From: Prevotella sp.
GTDB taxonomy: Bacteria > Bacteroidota > Bacteroidia > Bacteroidales > Bacteroidaceae
NCBI GenBank assembly: GCA_017475265.1
Contig: JAFVFY010000013.1
Span: 1-64,000, forward strand
DNA: 64,000 bases
Direction of reading: 5' to 3'
In this document: one piece after another, positions 50,309 through 63,435 of the stretch
Layout: each line of letters begins with the position of its first letter
How positions within the stretch are numbered: position 1 is the first letter of the stretch
Translations under genes and position numbers: made by a program
The notes under the pieces: model-generated
Seen by the model: only the letters and a program-made list of their open reading frames with translations
What the model was told of the DNA's origin: nothing
Database searches by the model: none

Positions 50309-53300
50309 ATGGTAAAAGCTTGGAGAGAAATTGTGACGATTCCCACATACGAGGTAGGATGTCCCGAGAAGAACCCCATGTTCTTGGAGAAACGAGTGTA
50401 TCAGGGTTCAAGCGGCGTGGTCTATCCTTACCCCGTCATTGAATCGATTGCCAACGAGCCAACACCCCATAAGTGGAACGTGGTGTGGCTGGAGAATGAT
50501 TATATCAAGGTGATGGTGATGCCTGAGCTGGGCGGTCGCATCCAGATGGCATACGACAAGGTGAAGCAGCGTCATTTCGTCTACTATAACCATGTCATCA
50601 AGCCTGCACTGGTAGGCCTGACAGGCCCGTGGATAAGTGGAGGCATAGAGTTCAACTGGCCCCAGCACCACCGTCCCAGTACCTACCTGCCCGTAGACTG
50701 TGACATCGTGGAGAACAAAGACGGTTCGGTGACGGTATGGGTCAACGAGATGGAGCGCATGTTCCATCAGAAGGGTGCCTCAGGATTTACGCTGCGCCCT
50801 GGCTGTGCCTATCTGGAGATTCAAGGCCGAGTGAGCAACCGCACAAGTCTGCCCCAGACGTTCCTCTGGTGGGCTAATCCCGCCGTGGAGGTGAACGATG
50901 ACTACCAGAGTGTGTTCCCGCCCGATGTGAACGCAGTCTTCGACCACGGCAAGCGTGCTGTATCATCGTTTCCTATCGCTACGGGAACCTATTATAAAAT
51001 GGACTACTCCGCCGGCGTGGACATCTCTAACTACAAAAACATCAAAGTGCCCACATCATACATGGCCGTAAACTCGAAATATGACTTTGAGGGTGGCTAT
51101 GAGAATGACAGTCACGGCGGCATGCTCCATGTAGCCAGCCACCACTATTCGCCTGGAAAGAAGCAGTGGACGTGGGGCAACGGTGACTTCGGAAGGGCAT
51201 GGGACAGGAACCTCACGGATGAAATGAAGGATGTCTTCCGCCCCTACATCGAACTGATGGCGGGCGTATACACCGAGAACCAACCAGACTTCACGTGGCT
51301 CATGCCCTACGAGGAGAAGCAGTTCGTGCAGTACTTCATGCCCTACCGCGAAGTCGGTATCGTGAAGCAGGCCACGAAGGACTTTATATTTAGCCTCACT
51401 CCCGTCACCCTTCCGAATGAAGAGGGGAGTGGTCAGACAGTATTATTCAAGGTGCTGGCCACGTCTCGGCAAGAAGTACGTATCGTACTTCGGAAGAAGG
51501 AAGCGGTGAGTAACGGTTTTCAGGGTGAGGAGTATTATAATAAGGTGGTGACGCTCTCACCAGAGGAAGTATTCGAGCAATCGGTGGACGTGAAGGATAC
51601 CAAGTTAGGTAACCTGCTCTTTACTATCCTCTCACCCCTCAACTCTCACTCCTCACCTCTCTTAATGTGGTGTGCTGAGGATGATGAGATACGTCCCATC
51701 CCCGATGCCGCCGAGGCAGCGCTGCCACCACAGGACACCAAGACCAACGACCAGCTCTATCTTACGGGTCTGCACCTAGAGCAGTATCGTCATGCCACTT
51801 GGTCGGCTCTCGACTACTACGAGGAGGCCCTACGCCGCGACCCCAACGACGTGCGCTGCCTTAACCAAACGGGATTATGGTACTTGCGTCGTGGACGCTT
51901 CGACAAGGCCGAGCCTTATCTGAGAAAGGCCGTGAAGATTTGGCAGAAGCGGAATCCGAATCCATACGACGGAGAGGCCATCTTCAACCTTGCGCTTTGC
52001 CTGAAATATCAAGGATTTTACGATTTATACAATAGTAAACTCGATAATCGCAAACTGCATGAGGCTTACGAACTGTTCTGGAAATCCACCTGGAACAAAG
52101 CCTGGGCAGATGCCGGCTACCTCGAGGCCGCCTGCATCAGTACCAGTCAGGGACGATATGAGGATGCTCTTGACGAGTTGAACCGCTGCCTTATCTTCAA
52201 CAGCTGCAACCACAAGGCCAGGACACTGAAAGCTACCGTGCTACGAAAGTTACAGGAAGGCAAGCAAAAAGGCTGTTTACTAACAGGCAACTCACAGGAA
52301 CTGAACGAGAGGCTATCACTCATCAAGGAGTCGTTACAGGCCGACCACTTCAACTACGGCATACGCTACGAGCAATGGCTGCTGGCCAAGGACAGGGATT
52401 TGCTCAAGGAACTGAAACAACTCCTGCGAAAGAGTAGTCAAAACTACGACGAACTGGCACTCGACTATCTTCAGGCAGGGCTTTACGATGAAGCTATCGA
52501 CATCTGGACAATGGCCGAAAGCGAAAACGCCATCACGCCCATGACCTATTATTACATGGGCTACGCCAAGACAATGAGTATAGGGACAATCCCCGTGTCA
52601 GCCCACATAACTCAATTGGACGAAGCCAAGTCTCTCTTTGCCAAGGCCGAGGCCATGAAGCCCGACAGTTGCTTCCCTAACCGCTTGGAAGACGTCCTCG
52701 TCCTGAAGGCCGCTATAATTGCAAATCGTAAATTCGAGACGTCCAGCAAAAACGAAAATACTAAGTATTCCAAGGCGCCCTACTACCTCGGCTGTTTATA
52801 TTACGACAAGCGACAGTACGATGTCGCCATCGAAAACTGGGAGCTGTCTGCCAGGATTGACCCTTCATTCCCTATCGTCTGGCGCAACCTCGCCTTGGCC
52901 CGCTTCAACAAGCAGGGGCGGCAAGAGGAGGCCGTCGAGTATATGGAACGGGCCTTCCACCTCGACGAGAGCGATGCCCGTATGCTCATGGAACTTGACC
53001 AACTCTACAAAAATCTGCACAAGCCGCACGCAGAGCGGCTGGCCTTCCTGCAGAAATATCCTAAGCTCATTCAGCAGCGCGATGACCTCGTGCTCGAAGA
53101 GATTACGTTGCTCAACCAGCTGAGCCATTTCGAGGAAGCCATGCAGAAGCTTGATGCCCACCAGTTCCATCCCTGGGAGGGTGGCGAAGGCAAGGTTCCC
53201 GCACAGTACCAAATATGTCGCGTGGAGTTGGCGAAGCGCTATCTAGGAAATCTAGAAAATCTAGGTAATCTAGACAATCTAGAAAAAGCCATACGTCTTC

Positions 53301-53881
53301 TGAACGAATGTCTGGAATACCCCCACCACCTCGGCGAGGGCAAGCTCTACGGAGCACAAGAGAATGACTTCTACTATCTCCTCGGCCTGGCATACGACAT
53401 GAAGGCGGAAGCAAACTCTTCACTCATCAGTCTTCACTCTTCACTCAAGGCGAAAGCTGTTGAGTGTTGGGCAAAGGGAACCGTAGGCCCCACCGAGCCC
53501 GCTGCCGACATGTACTACAACGATGCCAAGCCCGACAAGATTTTCTATGCCGCTCTCTGCTACCGTAAGCTTGGACAAGAGGACAAGGCACTCAGCCTCT
53601 TCAACAAGCTCGTCAACTATGGCAAGCAGCACATCTTCGAGCACATCGTCATGGACTACTTCGCCGTATCCCTGCCCGACCTGCTCATCTGGGAAGAAAG
53701 CGATGATAAACAGCCTTCCTGCCTCGACAAAAAGAACCGCATCCACTGCCTCTACATGCTCGCCTTGGGCAGCTACGGACTGGGGGACCAAGAGCACGCC
53801 CTGCGCTACCTTGACGAGGTGGAGAAACTCGACATCAACCACTATGGCACTCAGGCATTCCGGTCGCTGATGAAACTGTAA
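50309..53881 (+). CDS. DUF5107 and tetratricopeptide-repeat protein
   Basis: An 1190-residue protein. Residues about 40-350 form DUF5107, a beta-sandwich resembling galactose-mutarotase-like carbohydrate domains (VMVMPELGGRI, ISGGIEFNWPQHH); residues about 490-1190 are TPR helices. No signal peptide. Such proteins often sit next to glycosidases in Bacteroidota and are thought to act on or sense sugars; activity is unproven. Three short DNA repeats are embedded: 51631-51658 (7 nt), 53243-53278 (9 nt) and 53416-53450 (7 nt), all in linkers or between TPR helices. Confidence 0.78.
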   Translation: MVKAWREIVTIPTYEVGCPEKNPMFLEKRVYQGSSGVVYPYPVIESIANEPTPHKWNVVWLENDYIKVMVMPELGGRIQMAYDKVKQRHFVYYNHVIKPALVGLTGPWISGGIEFNWPQHHRPSTYLPVDCDIVENKDGSVTVWVNEMERMFHQKGASGFTLRPGCAYLEIQGRVSNRTSLPQTFLWWANPAVEVNDDYQSVFPPDVNAVFDHGKRAVSSFPIATGTYYKMDYSAGVDISNYKNIKVPTSYMAVNSKYDFEGGYENDSHGGMLHVASHHYSPGKKQWTWGNGDFGRAWDRNLTDEMKDVFRPYIELMAGVYTENQPDFTWLMPYEEKQFVQYFMPYREVGIVKQATKDFIFSLTPVTLPNEEGSGQTVLFKVLATSRQEVRIVLRKKEAVSNGFQGEEYYNKVVTLSPEEVFEQSVDVKDTKLGNLLFTILSPLNSHSSPLLMWCAEDDEIRPIPDAAEAALPPQDTKTNDQLYLTGLHLEQYRHATWSALDYYEEALRRDPNDVRCLNQTGLWYLRRGRFDKAEPYLRKAVKIWQKRNPNPYDGEAIFNLALCLKYQGFYDLYNSKLDNRKLHEAYELFWKSTWNKAWADAGYLEAACISTSQGRYEDALDELNRCLIFNSCNHKARTLKATVLRKLQEGKQKGCLLTGNSQELNERLSLIKESLQADHFNYGIRYEQWLLAKDRDLLKELKQLLRKSSQNYDELALDYLQAGLYDEAIDIWTMAESENAITPMTYYYMGYAKTMSIGTIPVSAHITQLDEAKSLFAKAEAMKPDSCFPNRLEDVLVLKAAIIANRKFETSSKNENTKYSKAPYYLGCLYYDKRQYDVAIENWELSARIDPSFPIVWRNLALARFNKQGRQEEAVEYMERAFHLDESDARMLMELDQLYKNLHKPHAERLAFLQKYPKLIQQRDDLVLEEITLLNQLSHFEEAMQKLDAHQFHPWEGGEGKVPAQYQICRVELAKRYLGNLENLGNLDNLEKAIRLLNECLEYPHHLGEGKLYGAQENDFYYLLGLAYDMKAEANSSLISLHSSLKAKAVECWAKGTVGPTEPAADMYYNDAKPDKIFYAALCYRKLGQEDKALSLFNKLVNYGKQHIFEHIVMDYFAVSLPDLLIWEESDDKQPSCLDKKNRIHCLYMLALGSYGLGDQEHALRYLDEVEKLDINHYGTQAFRSLMKL
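51631..51658. repeat. Heptamer repeat in DUF5107/TPR gene
   Basis: Units CTCACCC, CTCAACT, CTCACTC, CTCACCT, in frame at the junction of the DUF5107 and TPR parts. Confidence 0.7.
53243..53278. repeat. Nonanucleotide repeat in DUF5107/TPR gene
   Basis: Four CTAG-N2-AAT-type 9-nt units encode LGN-LEN-LGN-LDN. Confidence 0.7.
53416..53450. repeat. Heptamer repeat in DUF5107/TPR gene
   Basis: Five units: CTCTTCA, CTCATCA, GTCTTCA, CTCTTCA, CTCAAGG, in frame. Confidence 0.7.
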
Positions 53882-53937
53882 ACCCTCCCCTAGTGTTATT
53901 TTTCGATAAAATCGTATGCCGTTTCATAAATTCTTAG

Positions 53938-53945
53938 TACTTTTG
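53938..53945 (+). promoter_or_regulatory. Promoter -7 element for DUF4359-dxs-trkA-murF
   Basis: TACTTTTG on the plus strand, 29 bp before the DUF4359 start. Confidence 0.5.
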
Positions 53946-53973
53946 CACCGAAATTAAAAAATATACTGAAAAT

Positions 53974-54558
53974 ATGAAACTGTTAAAGACACTTCTCACG
54001 TTGGCCATCGTGCTGATGATGGTTGTCATATTGGCGCAGACCGTGCCATCGAAAGACCGCCATAAGGAGGCCATGATGGAGGCCGTAACGGAGTTTGTGG
54101 AGAGTGAGTCGGAGGAACGTGGCATCGTTGACAACGTGCTCACTCGTTTGGGAAAAAATGTGGTGGTGAAAGCTGTAGAGACCGCCCTTAACAGTAAGTT
54201 GAAGGTACACGACTACTACGTGTGTAATACCACTTACATCGTGCTACGTGGCGAGGAGAAGACACTCTCGCTCGGCATCCTCGGCATGGTGTTCACCTTC
54301 GACAAGGACATGCTCCATGAGAAACTCCAGGAAGCCCTGAAGACAGGCAGTGCGGAGGCCGTGACCGAGAAGGAGGCCGCCAAGCAAAGCGCCAAAGAGC
54401 TGAAGAAGCTTGAACGCGAGAAACAGAAGTTGGAACGTAAGCAGGAAAAAGAACAACGTAAGCAGGAACGGGCAGCTCTGAAGGAGAAGAAACGCCAAGA
54501 GAAGGAGGCTAAGAAGGAGCAGAAACGGCTAGAGAAAGAAGCACGGAAGAAAGGATGA
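53974..54558 (+). CDS. DUF4359-like membrane-anchored protein with charged tail
   Basis: A 194-residue protein: one N-terminal membrane helix, a compact domain (about 30-115, ending GEEKTLSLGILGMVFTFD) of DUF4359 type, then a 65-residue Lys/Glu-rich helix (about 130-194). The tail could form a coiled coil or bind nucleic acid or membrane. Function unknown. First gene of a likely operon with dxs, trkA and murF (39-bp gap to dxs). Confidence 0.65.
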   Translation: MKLLKTLLTLAIVLMMVVILAQTVPSKDRHKEAMMEAVTEFVESESEERGIVDNVLTRLGKNVVVKAVETALNSKLKVHDYYVCNTTYIVLRGEEKTLSLGILGMVFTFDKDMLHEKLQEALKTGSAEAVTEKEAAKQSAKELKKLEREKQKLERKQEKEQRKQERAALKEKKRQEKEAKKEQKRLEKEARKKG

Positions 54559-54597
54559 GTTAAAACCCTTAATTCCCGGTAATAATTTAATAACAGA

Positions 54598-56606
<2,009 letters not shown>

Positions 56607-56610
<4 letters not shown>

Positions 56611-57971
56611 AGATAGTAATTGCCGGCGCAGGTGCCGTAGGAACTCACTTATCAAAATTGCTCTCTACGGAGCACCACGACTGTGTGCTCATCGATGATG
56701 ACGAAGAGCGCTTGGAGAACATTGACTCCAATCTGGACATCATGGCCCTGAACTCGTCGCCTACGAGTATCAAAGCGTTGAAGGACGCGGGTGTGGGTAA
56801 TGCCGACCTCTTTGTCGGAGTCACGCGATACGAGAGCCGAAACATTACCGCTTGTGCACTGGCCCATGCCCTGGGTGCGAAGAAGACCGTGGCACGCATA
56901 GACAACTACGAATACATGCAGCCACAGGTACAGCAGATATTCAGGGACATGGGCGTAGACTCTATCGTCTACCCCGAAATGCTAGCCGCGAAGGACATCA
57001 TCAGCGGACTGCAGATGTCTTGGGTGCGCCAGCGCGTTGACGTACACGACGGGGCACTCGTGCTCCTGGGAATCAAGCTGCGCGAGGGCTGCGAGATACT
57101 CAACCAGCCGCTGAAGGATCTCTGCGGACCTGACGACCCCTACCATGTGGTGGCTATCAAGCGCGATGGTGACACCATCATCCCCGGTGGCTTCGATGTC
57201 CTGAAGCTTCATGACCTCGCCTACTTCATGACCACAAAGGACTATATTCCCTATATCCGCAAGATTGTTGGCAAGGAAGGTTATCAGGATGTGCACAACG
57301 TCATCGTCATGGGCGGGGGCAAGACCGCCGTACGCACCGCCCTCACCATGCCTGACAACATGAACCTGAAAATCATCGAGCTATCTCCACATCGCTGCGA
57401 ACGCCTAAATCAGGTTTTGGCCGACACCGATACGATGGTCATACACGGCGACGGGCGCGATCTGGGCCTTCTTGAAGAAGAAGGTATCAAGCACACACAG
57501 GCTTTCGTGGCTCTTACCGGCAATGCCGAGACCAATATCCTGGCTTGTCTGACAGCGAAGAAACTAGGCGTGCGCAAGACCGTTGCAATGATAGAAAATC
57601 TGGACTACGTCTCCATGGCTGAGGGTCTGGACATTGGCACAATCATTAATAAGAAGACGGTGGCCGCCAGCCACATCTTCCAGATGATGATGCGGGCCGA
57701 CGTGCGCAACCTGCGCTCGCTGATGATGGTCGAGGCCGACGTGGCTGAGTTTGCCGTCGCCGAGGGTTCGCGTGTGACGAAAAAACCTGTCAAGGACTTA
57801 GCTTTACCCACGGGAATGACCATCGGTGGACTGGTGCGCGACGGTAAGGGCTTCCTCGTCAGCGGTGGCACACAAATCCAAGTCGGTGACAGCGTCATGG
57901 TATTCTGCCACAAGCACCAGCTCGAGAAAGCCGAGAAATACTTCAAAAAGCCCGTCCTTGGTTTTCTGTAG
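56607..57971 (+). CDS. trkA: TrkA potassium-uptake regulatory protein
   Basis: A 454-residue protein with two RCK halves, each with a nucleotide-binding glycine motif (GAGAVGTHL near residue 6; MGGGKTAVR near 234) and a TrkA-C domain ([28 protein letters not shown]). It gates TrkH/TrkG K+ channels in response to NAD(H) or ATP. No trkH is adjacent in the window. ATGA overlap with dxs and a 19-bp gap to murF imply co-transcription. Confidence 0.9.
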
Positions 57972-57990
57972 ACAACAACGAATTACACGA

Positions 57991-59433
<1,443 letters not shown>

Positions 59434-59442
<9 letters not shown>

Positions 59443-61923
59443 CACAGCCCTTGCACTCGCGGCCATGATATCGATGACGGTAGCGATGTCGGCCACGTCA
59501 ACTCTACCGTCATTGTTTACATCAGCGGAAGGCGATTGACCATTGCTAGCCATGACATCGATGATGCTGGCAATATCGGCCACGTCGACTTTACCGTCAG
59601 CGTTCACGTCACCCTTGACGCTGTCGCCTCCATAGTGGTACTCCAAGTAGAGAATGACACACTGTTGCTCGCCAGTATTGGTGAAGGTGACGGTGTCTTT
59701 CACGTTGTCGAGGGTGAAGGTGACGGCATTGGGGTTGTCGCGTGGGGCGTCAAGGTCGAGGATGGTGGCGGTTGCCTCCGTGTATTCTTTGCCCGCCACT
59801 TCCTTCCAATAGCTGGTGCGATTGCTGGCATTGGTGCCAGTGACACTGTAGATGATGAGCTTCGTGGCCTTTGCGCCCTCAGGCATGATGATGGCGTTCT
59901 GTGCGCCATTGCTGCACTTGATGGCAGTACGCTCCAGGATTTCACCGTTGTAGGGAATCTTTAGTTTCGGAGTACCAGCAGAGGTGTACGACTTCTGCAA
60001 GTTGCCTATGCAGACGAGCGAGAAACCGAATGCCTCGTCGTTCTCTGCGCCTACCATCATGTTTTTGTACGAGCTATTATCATAACTTTTGTTTATCATG
60101 TTGCCCCAAGCCAAAAGAGCGGTCAAAGTCTCACCAATGGGTGGATCTACCTGGCTCTGGTCATCGGGGTTCTTTTCTCCGCCTACCACCTTTAGCACGC
60201 CCTTAGTGTAGAGTTCCGTTGCGTCCCATGTCTGGCCTTCGCCAGGTGTCTCGGGCAGAATCTGCTTGAAGGTGCCCGTGATGGTGCCGCCGGAGATATT
60301 GAAAATCTTGTATTCGGTCTTGTCGTACGGAGCCTCATCAAAGTCTATCCGTAAGGTGGCGGTAGTAGCGATGGTGGTCGCCTTCTTCAGGGTAATAGTA
60401 TTGCTCTTGGTGCGGTCGGCAGGCACGATGAGGGTTGCCGTTCCGTTAAGCTTCATCGTGTTGTTAAAAGTCAGTCCGCGCTCATTGACGAGGGTATCGC
60501 CAGCCTGCAAGAAGCCGCCAGTATTAATAGTGGTGGCAGCTGCCAGCGAGCCTGTTCCGGCCAGCGTGGCTCCTGTGCGAACGGTGACCGCTCCTGTTCC
60601 TGAGTGCGTGCCGTTTACGATGAGAGTTCCACCGCCGACAATGGTCGTGCCGCTATAGACATTGTTGCCAGTGAGTCGCCAGTCACCCGTTCCCTGCTTC
60701 TCGATGCTGGTGGTTCCAGGGTGTGAACCGGCCTGGTCGTTGTTATTTATTACGCCACGGAAGGTCTCGTCGGTATTGGCACCGCCCACGATCCAAGTGC
60801 CGGTGCCTTTTGCCTTCACGTTGAATCCTGCCAGATAGGAACCGGCATCGCCCGAAAGACCGCCTAAGTAATAGGTAGATTCGTTCTTCGCGCCGTTGAT
60901 GGCCGCTCCCGACTTTAGATAGATGGTGGCGTTCTTGATGCCCACATTGTTGCGGATGGCAAACTGACGGTTGGTGCCGCGATTGCCTGCTGTGGTGATG
61001 ATGAGCTTGCCAGTGAAGTTGTCCCAGTTGCCCTCAATATACTCACGCAGATAGCAGACCCCCCATTGCAGCGTTCCCGTTCCGCTGATGTTGCACTTGT
61101 TGGTGTTCCAAAAGTCGAAGTTTACAGTCGAGGTCGTTCCCGCCTCAGCCACGATGGGGAAGTTGTAGGTCACGTTGGCCTCGTTCTTGCCCACGGTGGT
61201 AAAGCTTCCACCAGCCATGACGAGGTGAGAGGCTGAGCCAATGCCAGCATCGCTCACTTCCTTTGTGTTCAGCTTCACCGTGCCGCCCTCAATGCGGAGG
61301 TCACCGTCGTAGTTGAAGAAAGAAGTGTTATTGACTACCATCGTTCCCTCGCCGCTGATGATAAGGTTGCCCTGCCCCTCGATTCCGCCGTTCATAGTGA
61401 CGGTTGCACTCTTGATGGCGATGTCGAAATGAGTGTCGCTGTAAAGCTTTGCCGAACGATTGGTGGAAGTCGTGTAACCAGTGTACTTATACGTACCGCC
61501 ATCCATGACCCAGTTCTGGGCGAACTCCTGACTCATGCCCAGTCCGCTGGCCACGCCGCCGTTCTTCAACGATTTGAACTCATATACACCCTGATGAAGC
61601 ACGGTTGACCCTTCATACTGCTGGTTTGAAGCAATGGTCAGCGTACCCTCACCGGTCTTGTTGAGCGAAGCAGAGCCGCTGATGTAGCCCGTTCCGTCGA
61701 TGGTGACGTTAGCATCCGAGCGTACCACGACGGCGGTCTTCGACATAGCCTCGGTCAGGGTGAAGGTCGTGTCTTCCGTAGGAGCAATGAGCCATTCGCC
61801 GTCACCCTCGCCAGTAAAGGTGTCGCAGTCGATGATGTCGACCTGTTCGGGACGGGTCTTCACAGTCAGCGCAGCAGTATAATCGCTCTTAGCATCGCCT
61901 TTGTAAGCACAGACACGCACCAC
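59434..61923 (-). CDS. Autotransporter-repeat and dockerin part of a frameshifted pectate-lyase gene
   Basis: An 829-codon open frame with only a GTG at its start and no signal peptide. Its first residues (VRVCAY...) are the end of an FnIII strand that begins in the neighbouring lyase gene. Then come beta-strand repeats of the autotransporter-associated/PATR type (GEGTLTIASNQQYEG, GDWRLTGNNVYSGTTIVGGGTLIVNG) and two C-terminal dockerin loops (DVNADGKVDVADI, DVNNDGRVDVADI at about 772-813). It is almost certainly the 3' part of the 61941-63410 gene, separated by the frame change at the heptamer tract 61948-61974. Expression as such is doubtful unless the frame is restored. Confidence 0.75.
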
Positions 61924-61940
61924 GTAGGGTTTGCCAGGCT

Positions 61941-63410
61941 CTAAGGGGAATTGAGAATTGAGAATTGAGAATTGCTGGTGCGGCCCACTTCCACGAAATT
62001 TCCGTTTTGCTGTATCTCCACGATAAAGCCGTCCTCATTGTCCGAGTAGTCGGCCCACTGCAGGGTCAGACTATTGGTGGTGGCACTCTGCAACGAGAGA
62101 AGCATAGGTTGGCGGAGAAAGAATTGTCGGTCTTCTATAGTAATAGAGTTGATATAGTTCTCAATGTTGGTATAACCATTGTCACGCAGCACCATGGCAT
62201 CGTCCACGGCGGGGTCGGTAGCGTTGTCCACCTCCCACTCGTCAGGCATACCGTCACCATCGGTATCCTTCTGCTTCGTACCCTTGAACCAGGGCCAGCT
62301 GGTAGGCACGCCGATGGGTAGCTCGTTCTCGTTGGTGATGAGTTTGCCCTCCGTGCCGAAGCTGAGCACCTCGTCAATCATGTAGCAGTCGGCCAGGTCG
62401 CGGTAGGGCAGCGAGGCACCCACGTCGGGCAGCAGCTTTTCCACAAGGTCTTTGCCCGACCATGTTTCTAACTCCGGATAGTCGTAGGGCTGACTCTTAC
62501 GGTCGCCGCCTCCGTTGCCGGTAAACAACTCTGGATTGTACACACCGTCCTTATTGCGGTCCTGCCAGTTATCGCTGCCATAGAAGTGGAAACCGGAATT
62601 GCCACCAGAAAAACCGTCGGCCGACGTGCTGGTGGAGTTACCGTTGATAAAGAGGTTGCCAACGGCATTGGCATAGGACTCACCCGCCGATTCACCGCCC
62701 ATCTCGTAGGCGTATGTGCTCCAGTTGTAAACGAGGTTGTTCACGTACTGGTGCTTGCCCTTTACCTTGAAGTTGCGGGTCTTGTTGTCGCAGAGCAGCA
62801 CACGGTACATCGTGATGTTGTCGGCCTGGATGAGTCCGCCGGCCGAGTGCTGCATCAGCCCCTGGCCCACGATACTGTTCTGAATGGTGATGTCATGGGG
62901 AGCGGTGCCCTTGTTGTCCCAGTTGATGGAGAAGTTCTCGTCCTGTCCCCATGCAAACGAGCAATGGTCGAAGATCATGTTGCCGCCATTGGCCAGTCCG
63001 CCACAGTCGGCATCCTTCGTGCCCACCGCACCCATGCGGAAACGCATGTAGCGGATGATGACATTGAAAGCGCCCGAACACGACATACCGTCGCCATAGA
63101 CGGTGATGCCCTCGCCGGGAGCCGTCTGTCCGGCAACGGTGATATTGCTCTTAAAGACAAGACGCGAATTGATGCGTATGACACCGCTCACGTCAAAGAC
63201 CACGATACGGTTGGGCTGGCTCACGGCATCACGTAGCGAACCCGTTCCAGAGTCATTGAGATTCGTCACATGGTACACCTTTCCCGTACGTCCGCCAGTG
63301 GCGAAGCGTCCCCAGCCCTGAGCCTCAGGGAAGGCCAGTTGCTGGGCATTGGTGTCAAGAAATGCCGTTAGGCATAATAATAAGCCTAAGAGTAGTTTTT
63401 TCGTTTTCAT
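61941..63410 (-). CDS. Pectate-lyase-like (PL1 type) secreted enzyme, truncated by frameshift
   Basis: A 489-residue protein with signal peptide (to about TNAQ), a right-handed beta-helix of pectate lyase type (GWGRFATGGRTGKVYHVTNLNDSGTGSLRDAV, FDVSGVIRI, IIRYMRFRMG, DHCSFAWGQDENFS), a calcium-like DTDGDGMPDEWE loop, then an FnIII domain that stops at TSNSQFSILNSP because a heptamer tract shifts the frame. One more 7-nt unit, or two fewer, would join it in frame to the 59434-61923 part, giving a protein of about 1,325 residues. It should cut pectin in the periplasm or on the surface. Confidence 0.82.
   Translation of the reverse strand: MKTKKLLLGLLLCLTAFLDTNAQQLAFPEAQGWGRFATGGRTGKVYHVTNLNDSGTGSLRDAVSQPNRIVVFDVSGVIRINSRLVFKSNITVAGQTAPGEGITVYGDGMSCSGAFNVIIRYMRFRMGAVGTKDADCGGLANGGNMIFDHCSFAWGQDENFSINWDNKGTAPHDITIQNSIVGQGLMQHSAGGLIQADNITMYRVLLCDNKTRNFKVKGKHQYVNNLVYNWSTYAYEMGGESAGESYANAVGNLFINGNSTSTSADGFSGGNSGFHFYGSDNWQDRNKDGVYNPELFTGNGGGDRKSQPYDYPELETWSGKDLVEKLLPDVGASLPYRDLADCYMIDEVLSFGTEGKLITNENELPIGVPTSWPWFKGTKQKDTDGDGMPDEWEVDNATDPAVDDAMVLRDNGYTNIENYINSITIEDRQFFLRQPMLLSLQSATTNSLTLQWADYSDNEDGFIVEIQQNGNFVEVGRTSNSQFSILNSP
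61948..61974. repeat. Heptamer repeat at the lyase frame break
   Basis: Three exact GAATTGA units (61948-61968) plus six of seven bases of a fourth (61969-61974). The coding strand reads QFSILNS in every frame. Confidence 0.9.
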
Positions 63411-63435
63411 TGTTAGTTATGGCTAGTAAATATTG

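Noticed and set aside
57826-57990. Longer upstream start for murF
   Set aside because: The extra 55 codons overlap trkA in another frame and are Ser/Thr-rich; ATG 57991 gives the family N-terminus.
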